From JABMMZ01 sp044357345 (lineage in GTDB: Bacteria > Bacteroidota > Bacteroidia > NS11-12g > UBA955), in assembly GCA_044357345.1 (NCBI GenBank), contig JBIKPR010000047.1, forward strand, positions 1 to 21,867: a stretch of 21,867 nucleotides of DNA. The letters run 5' to 3'. A program made the position numbers and the translations under genes. Under the pieces are notes generated by a model, which saw nothing but the letters and a program-made list of their open reading frames with translations, ran no database searches and was not told where the DNA came from. The first letter of the stretch is position 1. Every line of letters starts with the position of its first letter. Positions 15,647-21,867 of the stretch are shown here, one piece after another.

Positions 15647-18022
15647 ATGACAAAAAACTTAGTAATTGTTGAGTCGCCTGCAAAAGCCAAAACCATAGAA
15701 AAATTTCTTGGTAAAGACTACACAGTGCGATCAAGCTTCGGACACATTCGCGACTTAGACAAAGGCGACAATGCCATAGATGTTGCGAACGGATTTAAAC
15801 CGAATTACATTGTTTCACCTGATAAAGTAAAAGTTGTGGCTGAACTTAAAAAACTAGCTAAAGAAAGTGAAATGGTTTGGTTGGCATCGGATGAGGACCG
15901 CGAGGGGGAAGCCATATCTTGGCATCTATTTGAGGTACTTGGTCTGAAAGAAGAGAATACCAAACGCATCGTTTTTCATGAAATTACAAAGCCTGCCATT
16001 GAAAACGCGATTAAAAATCCGCGTAAGATTGACAAGGCATTGGTAGACGCACAACAGGCCCGTCGTATACTTGACAGACTAGTTGGTTTTGAATTATCTC
16101 CCGTGCTATGGAAGAAGGTAAAGCCATCTTTGTCGGCAGGCAGGGTTCAATCTGTTGCCGTTAGATTGATAGTTGAACGTGAAAGAGAAGTGAATCAATT
16201 TAACTCAGTAAGCGATTATAGAATCACTGCTGAATTTACAAAAATCGGTAGCAGCAAACCGATTAAGGCAGAACTACCTCAACGTTTTAAAACAGAACAA
16301 GAGGCACTTAACTTTTTACAATCGGCATCGGAAAGTAATTTCACAATAAGCAATATTGAAGTAAAACCAGCGCAAAGAAAAGCAGCTGCACCATTTACAA
16401 CCAGTACTTTACAACAAGAAGCCAGTAGAAAACTTGGTTATCCTGTTGCAAAAACAATGCTATTGGCTCAAAAACTTTACGAAGCAGGACACATAACTTA
16501 TATGAGAACCGACTCTGTTAATCTATCGCAAACAGCCATTACTGGCGCGGCGGCAGAAATCAACAGAGCTTATGGTCCTCAATACAGTGCCCCTAGAAAT
16601 TACACCACTAAAAACGCAAGTGCTCAAGAAGCGCACGAAGCCATTCGTCCAACCTATTTCGAGAACCATACAGCTGGTGCAGAAGCTCAGGAAGTTCGTT
16701 TATATGAATTGATTTGGAAACGTTCAATTGCAAGCCAAATGGCCAATGCAGAATTAGAACGCACAGTAGTTGACATCAATGTTAGTAAAGCCAATCAATT
16801 TATGCGTGCAGAAGGTGAAATCATCAAATTTGATGGTTTCCTAAAAGTGTACCTCGAAGGTAAAGATGAAGAGGACGAAGACGAAGATGCTGGTTTATTA
16901 CCACCATTGTCACAAGGTGAACAGTTGAACTTAAACCAAATGGTTTCGGAACAACGATTCAGCCGCCCCGCACCTAGATACACAGAAGCAAGTTTGGTTA
17001 AAAAACTTGAAGAATTGGGAATTGGTAGACCGTCTACCTATGCACCAACAATTTCTACTGTCCAAAAAAGAGGCTATGTAATTAAAGACAACCGTGAGGG
17101 AACTCCAAGAAATTACCAAACTGCCTTATTGAAAGATGGAGAGATCAAAGTAAAGACGGCAACTGAAAACACCGGCGTAGAGAAAAGCAAATTATTCCCT
17201 ACAGATATTGGAACATTGGTTACCGATTTCTTAAACGAACACTTTAGTGATATTATGGATTATAGCTTTACAGCAAACGTTGAAAAAGAATTTGACGAAA
17301 TTGCGCAAGGCATGATCAGTTGGACCAAAATGATTGATGGTTTTTACAAACCATTCCACAAAGATGTAGACAAAACACTTGCCACCGCAGAGAGAGTAAA
17401 AGGCGAACGCATAATTGGTATAGATCCAGAATCAGGCAAACAAATTAGTGGCAGAATTGGACGGTATGGACCGTTGGTACAAATCGGTGATTCTGAAGAC
17501 GAAGATAAAAAATTCGCAAGCCTGCGTGCTGGCCAATCTTTAGAAACATTGACACTTGAACAAGCTTTAGACTTATTTAAACTTCCGAGAGCCATTGGAG
17601 AATATCAAAATCTAAAAGTTACCGCAGCGATAGGTCGATTCGGTCCTTACATTAAATACGGAACTATGTTTGCCTCAATTCCAAAAGACAAAGATATTTT
17701 TGAAATCAATATGGAAGATGCGGTAGAAATTATTGAAGCTAAGATAAAATCTGAAGCCGAAAAATTAATTCGCTCTTTCACTGAAGATGAAAATTTAGAA
17801 ATTTTAAAAGGCCGTTGGGGTCCATATATTGCCCACAATAAGAACAATTATAAACTACCAAAAGATTCAGTGGTTGATACATTGACTTATGCGCAAGTAA
17901 TGGAAATTGTGAGCAGTCAAGCCAAGCCAAGCAGCAAAAAAGGTGTTAAAGTCGCTGCAGAAAGTAAAGCTAAGCCTAAAGCTAAAGCAAAGGCTAAGGC
18001 CAAAGCGAAATCTAAAAAATAA
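15647..18022 (+). CDS. topA: DNA topoisomerase I (type IA)
   Basis: A 791-residue enzyme that relaxes negative supercoils by a single-strand break. The frame opens at a TTG at 15623 inside the previous gene, but the ATG at 15647 gives the canonical start MTKNLVIVESPAKAKTIEKFLG, so it is chosen. The Toprim domain holds the early Glu (VESPAKA) and ASDEDREGE (about 80-88). The active-site Tyr is about Y285 in ITYMRTDS. GRPSTYAPTI marks the central domain. The C-terminus carries three Topo-C repeats (GRYGP, GRFGPYIKYG, GRWGPYIAHNKNNYKLP) and a Lys/Ala-rich tail. An acidic patch (EDEEDEDED-like, about 408-417) sits before the PPLSQGE segment. There is no cysteine in the protein, so no zinc ribbons. 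Confidence 0.96.
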   Translation: MTKNLVIVESPAKAKTIEKFLGKDYTVRSSFGHIRDLDKGDNAIDVANGFKPNYIVSPDKVKVVAELKKLAKESEMVWLASDEDREGEAISWHLFEVLGLKEENTKRIVFHEITKPAIENAIKNPRKIDKALVDAQQARRILDRLVGFELSPVLWKKVKPSLSAGRVQSVAVRLIVEREREVNQFNSVSDYRITAEFTKIGSSKPIKAELPQRFKTEQEALNFLQSASESNFTISNIEVKPAQRKAAAPFTTSTLQQEASRKLGYPVAKTMLLAQKLYEAGHITYMRTDSVNLSQTAITGAAAEINRAYGPQYSAPRNYTTKNASAQEAHEAIRPTYFENHTAGAEAQEVRLYELIWKRSIASQMANAELERTVVDINVSKANQFMRAEGEIIKFDGFLKVYLEGKDEEDEDEDAGLLPPLSQGEQLNLNQMVSEQRFSRPAPRYTEASLVKKLEELGIGRPSTYAPTISTVQKRGYVIKDNREGTPRNYQTALLKDGEIKVKTATENTGVEKSKLFPTDIGTLVTDFLNEHFSDIMDYSFTANVEKEFDEIAQGMISWTKMIDGFYKPFHKDVDKTLATAERVKGERIIGIDPESGKQISGRIGRYGPLVQIGDSEDEDKKFASLRAGQSLETLTLEQALDLFKLPRAIGEYQNLKVTAAIGRFGPYIKYGTMFASIPKDKDIFEINMEDAVEIIEAKIKSEAEKLIRSFTEDENLEILKGRWGPYIAHNKNNYKLPKDSVVDTLTYAQVMEIVSSQAKPSSKKGVKVAAESKAKPKAKAKAKAKAKSKK

Positions 18023-18046
18023 GATTAATGGATTAAACAGACCGTG

Positions 18047-18073
18047 AAACCTATAGGTTTTGCAAGTCTTGCA
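18047..18073. repeat. Two abutting perfect palindromes upstream of the SirB1-like gene
   Basis: AAACCTATAGGTTT (18047-18060) is a 14-bp perfect palindrome. It is followed directly by TGCAAGTCTTGCA (18061-18073), a 6-1-6 perfect inverted repeat. The first overlaps the TTTG -33 element and the second lies inside the spacer of the predicted promoter, the usual position for operators. There is no T-tract, so a topA terminator is less likely. The binding protein is unknown. Confidence 0.5.
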
Positions 18074-18090
18074 TGCCAAAAATAAGTTTA
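18059..18090 (+). promoter_or_regulatory. Probable promoter of the SirB1-like gene
   Basis: TTTG (18059-18062), 20 nt, then TAAGTTTA (18083-18090), which matches TAnnTTTG except for the last base. A transcript would start near 18097 and have a leader of about 13 nt before the ATG at 18110. Confidence 0.4.
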
Positions 18091-18109
18091 AAAAACGAGC
18101 GATTGATTC

Positions 18110-19012
18110 ATGCTAGAAGCATCTAAAATACAAGCATTATTATCCCTACTTGACGATTCAGAGCAAGAAGTTTGGCAAGCTGCGTATGCCGCATTAGCTG
18201 AGCTTCCCTATACTGAGACCGACACCTTACAAAACTATTTATATGAGGCCATCGACTCCCCTGAAACAAAAACAAGGTTAGAGCAATGCATCGTTGACAT
18301 ACGCATTAAGCATTTTGGCGAACTGATTCTAAATTGGAAAAACAAAGGTGGTGAAAACCTTTTGGAAGCCATGGTTTACATATGCCAATTCAGATACCCT
18401 GATGTCACCGAACTTGAAATCATGGAGCAATTGGAAACCCTTAGACTTGATGCTTGGTTAGAATTCCACTATGACCTTACCTCTTTTGAAAAGGTGAAAA
18501 TTCTCAATTATATTTTATTTCAATTGCATGGATTTAGAGGTGATGAGGAAAACTTCCTGCACCACGACAACAGCTTTATCAACAAAGTGCTTCAAAACAA
18601 AAAAGGCAATCCAATTTCATTATCCATAGTATATATGCTCGTGGCACAGCGTTTAAATATTCCTGTTTATGGCATTAACTTACCTAGACATTTTATTATG
18701 GCCTATGTTGAAGATGAGGAAACCAACAACTTGGAAGGATTTAACGACAAACAAATTATCAGGAGCGAAGCCCAAGGTGAAATAAAATTCTACATCAATG
18801 CATACAATGGTGGTGGCGTATTTAATCAGGAGCAATTACAAGGCATTTTAAAAGAAATGGACCTTGAAGAAAAACCAGAATACATGCAACCCTGTAGCAA
18901 TGCGGATATCGTATTAAGGGTTATAATGAATTTATACAACAGCTACAGTGTTGCAAAAAAACCGGAAGCAGATTTCGTCGACCGAGTGGTACAAAAATTA
19001 AGAGACCTTTAA
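18110..19012 (+). CDS. SirB1-family (transglutaminase-like) protein
   Basis: A 300-residue cytoplasmic protein of the SirB1/YchA group, which has a transglutaminase-like core (Transglut_core2) whose function is not established. The core is visible at about 150-245: FINKVLQNKKGNPISLSIVYMLVAQRLNIP, with GNPISLS (166-172), then PRHFI (192-196) including H194, and FYINAYNGGGVF. At the place where active transglutaminases have their nucleophilic Cys this family has Ser, so enzymatic activity is doubtful. The first 65 residues look like HEAT-type helices. The gene has a probable promoter of its own with two palindromes and ends 2 nt from the convergent cupin gene. Confidence 0.83.
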   Translation: MLEASKIQALLSLLDDSEQEVWQAAYAALAELPYTETDTLQNYLYEAIDSPETKTRLEQCIVDIRIKHFGELILNWKNKGGENLLEAMVYICQFRYPDVTELEIMEQLETLRLDAWLEFHYDLTSFEKVKILNYILFQLHGFRGDEENFLHHDNSFINKVLQNKKGNPISLSIVYMLVAQRLNIPVYGINLPRHFIMAYVEDEETNNLEGFNDKQIIRSEAQGEIKFYINAYNGGGVFNQEQLQGILKEMDLEEKPEYMQPCSNADIVLRVIMNLYNSYSVAKKPEADFVDRVVQKLRDL

Positions 19013-19024
19013 AATTACACTCGG
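18982..19024. terminator. Inverted repeat around the convergent SirB1-like and cupin stops
   Basis: CCGAGTG (18982-18988) and CACTCGG (19018-19024) form a perfect 7-bp, mostly GC inverted repeat with a 29-nt interior that contains both stop codons (19010-19012 and 19017-19015). The genes are 2 nt apart. The large loop makes a terminator role uncertain. Confidence 0.3.
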
Positions 19025-19497
19025 GTAAATTCTACAATTATCGATTTAAGCATTGGGTATTCTTCAATTAAAACATTTCGATTTGCCAATTCAAAATCTT
19101 TAAAATCAAAGCCAGGAGCTACAACACAACTCAATAGGGCATATGATTTTTCGTCTACTATTTTTGCAGCAAACCAAGTATATGCGGGAATAAGCGCTTG
19201 CAAAACTTCCCCACTTTTTATATCAGAACCTAAACGAATCGTCTTTAGTTGACCATCAACGATGCAATGAATATCCAAAGCAACACCCGAATGGTAAAAC
19301 CACATTTCATCATTTGCTATGCGGTGAAAATGCGAACGGTCGCTGCCCTCTAAGAGATAATAGATAGACGTGCTAACATTTCTAAGCTCCCCATTTAAGT
19401 TGTTTAACGTATCAGCTGCTCTGTAGGTTTCTCTGAAATATCCACCTTCTGGATGCTTTATTAGTTGTAGCGATTCTATTAAAAGTTTTGAATCCAT
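19015..19497 (-). CDS. Cupin superfamily protein, DUF985 (Cupin_5)
   Basis: A 160-residue single-domain beta-barrel protein of the cupin_5/DUF985 family. Typical motifs are the opening LQLIKHPEGGYFRETYR (about 11-27), SIYYLLEGSDRSHFHRI (about 44-60) with likely metal-binding His residues, DEMWFYHSGVAL, and the late ALLSCVVAPGFDFKDFEL (about 120-137). Some relatives have been linked to sugar-phosphate or nucleotide-sugar chemistry, but the function of this one is unknown. It starts 49 nt after coaD on the same strand and is probably the last gene of the DUF3822-rsmD-coaD operon. Confidence 0.87.
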   Translation of the reverse strand: MDSKLLIESLQLIKHPEGGYFRETYRAADTLNNLNGELRNVSTSIYYLLEGSDRSHFHRIANDEMWFYHSGVALDIHCIVDGQLKTIRLGSDIKSGEVLQALIPAYTWFAAKIVDEKSYALLSCVVAPGFDFKDFELANRNVLIEEYPMLKSIIVEFTRV

Positions 19498-19546
19498 TTT
19501 AATAATTTATGAACCGCAAGATAAATAGATATTAATTAATAACAAA

Positions 19547-20011
19547 TCAATTGCCAAAAACTATTCCCATTGGGACGAATTTGGAATAATCTCCCTTATT
19601 TACAATAATATCACGCACAATGGTGCTGCTAATATTTGAGGTAGATGGGCTAGACAAAAGGAAAACTGTTTCAATTCCCGGTTCCATTTCTTTGTTTGCA
19701 AAAGCTATGCTTTGCTCATATTCAAAGTCTAAGCCAGAACGTAGCCCTCTTACAATAAAATTGGCATCTATTTTCTTACAAAAATCGACAGTTAGTCCAC
19801 TGTAAATTTGAATATCTAAACGGGTCTCGTCTTTAAAAACCTCCTTTATCCAAGACATTCTCTGTTCAATTGTAAACAATGACTTTTTTGCTGAATTACT
19901 GCCAATACCAATAACCACCTCGTCGAAAATCAAAAGTGATTTTTTGATAATATCGACATGTCCTTTGGTAATTGGGTCAAACGAACCAGGGAATAAAGCT
20001 GTTTTTTTCAT
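19547..20011 (-). CDS. coaD: Phosphopantetheine adenylyltransferase
   Basis: A 154-residue nucleotidyltransferase that joins 4'-phosphopantetheine and ATP to give dephospho-CoA, the penultimate step of CoA synthesis. The N-terminal FPGSFDPITKGHVDII (7-22) contains the nucleotide-binding (T/H)xGH motif with H18. FIVRGLRSGLDFEYE and SSPSTSNISSTIVRDI near the C-terminus are the conserved substrate and ATP regions. Length is typical of the hexameric enzyme. It follows rsmD after 3 nt; the rsmD-coaD pair is widespread in bacteria. Confidence 0.95.
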   Translation of the reverse strand: MKKTALFPGSFDPITKGHVDIIKKSLLIFDEVVIGIGSNSAKKSLFTIEQRMSWIKEVFKDETRLDIQIYSGLTVDFCKKIDANFIVRGLRSGLDFEYEQSIAFANKEMEPGIETVFLLSSPSTSNISSTIVRDIIVNKGDYSKFVPMGIVFGN

Positions 20012-20014
20012 TGC

Positions 20015-20563
20015 TTAAAGCGTGTTTTTATCAGAATTGAAACAAGTGAACGACGTGTTTCCATATTGCTTTTTCAAAAATACATTTTTATGTTTGAAAA
20101 CCAAGCGGTCGACATGCTCTAAAACAAAGATTGAATCACTGTCCTTAAACCATTCAGCCTCAATTACATCTTGCACAAGATTGTGTATAGGCGCATAATC
20201 GTATGGTGGATCTGCAAAAATTAAATGAGGGATAGATTTACTTTTTGCAACAAAATCAATTGCGTCCATTTTGAATATTTGCCAATTGGGTATGTTTAAA
20301 TTCTTCTTCAAAACATCCATATACTTGACGTTACGAAGCATATGGTCAACACTTATTAGCTCAGCAGCGCCTCTCGACAAACATTCCAATCCTATGTTTC
20401 CTGTTCCTGCGAAAAGATCAAGAACTGTGATACCTTCGAGGTCTATTTGTGCCTCAAGTATGTTAAACAAACTTTCTTTAACCAGGTCGCTGGTTGGCCT
20501 GGTATTGTCGCCGTGAAATGCAGGAAATTGAAATCCTTTATACTTTCCGTGAATTATACGCAT
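20015..20563 (-). CDS. rsmD: 16S rRNA (guanine(966)-N(2))-methyltransferase
   Basis: A 182-residue SAM-dependent methyltransferase that modifies G966 of 16S rRNA during 30S assembly. Visible motifs are TRPTSDLVKESLFNIL (21-36), the SAM-binding DLFAGTGNIGLE (49-60), and the catalytic DPPYDY (118-123). Its start codon lies inside the end of the DUF3822 gene (10-bp overlap) and its stop is 3 nt before coaD, so these three genes are almost certainly one transcript. Confidence 0.93.
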   Translation of the reverse strand: MRIIHGKYKGFQFPAFHGDNTRPTSDLVKESLFNILEAQIDLEGITVLDLFAGTGNIGLECLSRGAAELISVDHMLRNVKYMDVLKKNLNIPNWQIFKMDAIDFVAKSKSIPHLIFADPPYDYAPIHNLVQDVIEAEWFKDSDSIFVLEHVDRLVFKHKNVFLKKQYGNTSFTCFNSDKNTL

Positions 20564-21267
20564 AAAGACATGGCGTGGTTGATAAACAACAACTCGGGTA
20601 AATCTATGATTTCCTCATCCAAAAACGCGTTCTCCAAGCGTAGATTAGAAACTGATTTGAAATACGGGCTTAAAAAAGGCCTTACAGACTCATTGCTTGC
20701 CAAATGGTAATCTAAAAACACATTCGCCTCCCCTTGTGTGCAATCAGATGATTCAAGAGCGTTAAGAACAAAATACAAGATTTCTGTTTCATTTTGACAA
20801 ACAAATGAATTGGAGAAAACACAAGATTTATCTTTAAAAATCATAACATTCAAACTATTGTTTTGTTGAAACAGATACACTTTAGTTGATTCCATGCGCA
20901 ATGCATTGTAATTTGCAATTCCATAAGCAAAGTGATTGGTAGAAATAGACACATCTCCTAGGATGTGAAATCCAAAATTAGAACCTGTAGAATTAATATT
21001 GTCTGAAAACTGCAGGGGCACTAAATTAAATTCAGGATTAAAATCAACGGTTATCACTTCTTTAAAATCAGTTTCCAACCAAGGATCTGAAACATCTTCA
21101 TATTGATGTAATATTTTATAGGCAATTAAGCGTTTGCTTAAATCTGCATATAAAGAGAGTACTTTAAAAGACGGATAATTAGAAACAAATAAATTAGATA
21201 GGCTTTCTGCCACTCCGGTCTCTAGGTAACGTTCAGCTACTATATGTTTTTTACTTCCAGTTTCCAT
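20554..21267 (-). CDS. DUF3822 family protein
   Basis: A 237-residue protein of the Bacteroidota family DUF3822, recognised by its position directly before rsmD and by its overall pattern (ADLSKRLIAYKIL early, YGIANYNALRMESTKVYLF in the middle, NFLDYHL-like and F..PYFKSVSNLRLENAF near the end). The frame is open to a TTG at 21282, but that lies inside a -7-like element (TATACTTG, 21287-21280), so the ATG at 21267 (METGSK) is preferred. The pattern of strands suggests an actin-like ATPase fold, but I cannot place nucleotide-binding motifs with confidence. No signal peptide or membrane segment. The 10-bp overlap with rsmD implies translational coupling. Function unknown. Confidence 0.75.
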   Translation of the reverse strand: METGSKKHIVAERYLETGVAESLSNLFVSNYPSFKVLSLYADLSKRLIAYKILHQYEDVSDPWLETDFKEVITVDFNPEFNLVPLQFSDNINSTGSNFGFHILGDVSISTNHFAYGIANYNALRMESTKVYLFQQNNSLNVMIFKDKSCVFSNSFVCQNETEILYFVLNALESSDCTQGEANVFLDYHLASNESVRPFLSPYFKSVSNLRLENAFLDEEIIDLPELLFINHAMSLCV

Positions 21268-21450
21268 TGCTATTTGTGGCAAGTATACCAGCTACTTTAA
21301 ATGGTTTATATATTGGTTTTAAATTCTTAGTCCTGAATAAAAAGTTAATATTGAGCGCTAATTATTTAATCCAATAAAGAGATGCAATGATACTAAAATT
21401 AAGTCAAAAAAGCATTAAACAAAGGAAAACCGTTGAAAACATTGAACAAC

Positions 21451-21482
21451 AAAAAACCCCACCGGTAAGGGTGAGGTTTTTT
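21451..21482 (-). terminator. Terminator after yceI
   Basis: A-run (21451-21456), then CCCCACC, a short loop and GGGTGAGG, then a T-run (to 21482): the arms pair across about 13 positions with a single C-A mismatch. It lies 36 nt after the yceI stop on the minus strand, where the A-run becomes the U-tract. Symmetry would allow it to work in both directions, though no plus-strand gene leads into it. Confidence 0.85.
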
Positions 21483-21518
21483 CAAATTTAAAAACAAACT
21501 TCAAATGATAAATATTAA

Positions 21519-21867
21519 TTATCCTTTTTTAGCTTTCAAAGCGATTTTGATATTCAATTCATCTTTGATTGCGTTATCGCCTAATTTCTTCAACAAAGCT
21601 GCTGGAGAAACAGAAACTGAATTGTAGACAATACCAAATTGCAATCTGTTAACAGTAGCAGTACCTTCAGCAGTTACTTCGTCACCGTTAATGGTAACTT
21701 TAGCTGGGAAAGTGATGTTTTTAACAGAATCTTTAATGGTAAGGTTTCCGCTGATAGTGTGTGTATTTCCAGCTGCATCAGCAGTTAATGGTGTTACAGC
21801 AGTGATTTCGAATTTACCAGTTGGGTATTTAGCAACATCAAAAAAGTCAGGTGAAGTTAAATGACCT
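21519..21867 (-). CDS. YceI family protein, C-terminal part (cut by window end)
   Basis: About 115 codons of the C-terminal part lie in the window; the start is beyond the right edge. The stop TAA is at 21521-21519. The translation begins GHLTSPDFFDVAKYP and continues with GNLTIKDSVKNITFPAKV and LQFGIVYNSVSV, ending LNIKIALKAKKG. The HLTSPDFFDVAKYP segment and the NLTIK...ITFP segment are signature parts of the YceI lipocalin-like fold, which in other members binds isoprenoid-type lipids in the periplasm. Most YceI proteins have R in the FDRxxFGI segment, retained here as VNRLQFGI. The signal peptide and ligand are not visible. It is separated from the DUF3822 operon by its terminator. Confidence 0.92.
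   Translation of the reverse strand, partial: GHLTSPDFFDVAKYPTGKFEITAVTPLTADAAGNTHTISGNLTIKDSVKNITFPAKVTINGDEVTAEGTATVNRLQFGIVYNSVSVSPAALLKKLGDNAIKDELNIKIALKAKKG

Noticed and set aside
16860..16890. Acidic GA-rich repeat inside topA considered as a nucleotide repeat element
   Set aside because: It encodes the in-frame acidic patch of topoisomerase I and has mixed codons, so it is a protein feature.
21394..21498. Short plus-strand reading frame starting ATGATACTAAAA (about 34 codons)
   Set aside because: It runs through the yceI terminator hairpin, has no recognisable promoter and encodes a low-complexity basic peptide.

Overview
The window is about 21.9 kb of ordinary, gene-dense bacterial chromosome, most likely from a free-living member of the Bacteroidota (Flavobacteriia, Sphingobacteriia or Chitinophagia level). 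The evidence is a secreted protease with a C-terminal type IX secretion sorting domain, families largely confined to or typical of this phylum (DUF3822 beside rsmD, DUF3078, and the phylum's N-terminally extended alanine dehydrogenase), promoters of the form TTTG/TTG - 19 to 20 nt - TAnnTTTG, and AT-rich DNA with no strong Shine-Dalgarno sequences. I see no rRNA, tRNA, CRISPR array, insertion sequence, prophage or integrative element. No gene-free stretch exceeds 300 bases; the longest is about 250 nt, between yceI and the DUF3822 gene.

Layout, left to right. At the left edge a minus-strand gene of unknown identity begins, with its start codon overlapping the stop of a MltD-type lytic transglycosylase. 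A well-formed divergent promoter pair separates mltD from an alanine dehydrogenase gene. Next comes a minus-strand group (pepP-type aminopeptidase, marR-type regulator, RDD membrane protein), then a plus-strand exported protein of unknown function with a duplicated motif, and a minus-strand LolD-type ABC ATPase. The plus strand then carries sucC with a terminator, a very short mscL with a terminator, DUF3078 and yciO-like genes, zapA-rny-aroC (cell division, RNA decay, shikimate pathway), a secreted M43 metalloprotease, topA, and a SirB1-like gene. The right end is a minus-strand operon, DUF3822-rsmD-coaD-cupin_5, followed by a terminator and the C-terminal part of a YceI-family protein cut by the window end.

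Most of the content is housekeeping: cell-wall turnover, amino-acid and central metabolism, lipoprotein sorting, osmotic protection, RNA decay, DNA topology, CoA synthesis and ribosome methylation. I found no convincing new multi-gene system. The points most worth a second look are smaller: all three convergent gene junctions are abutting or overlapping and carry inverted repeats spanning both stop codons; two adjacent perfect palindromes lie across a probable promoter upstream of the SirB1-like gene; two similar 12-bp palindromic sites lie between marR and the RDD gene; the exported unknown protein contains two copies of an SxDxxDPxKGHDT motif 130 residues apart; MscL is only 95 residues; the alanine dehydrogenase has Gln where classical enzymes have the active-site His; and topoisomerase I contains no cysteine.
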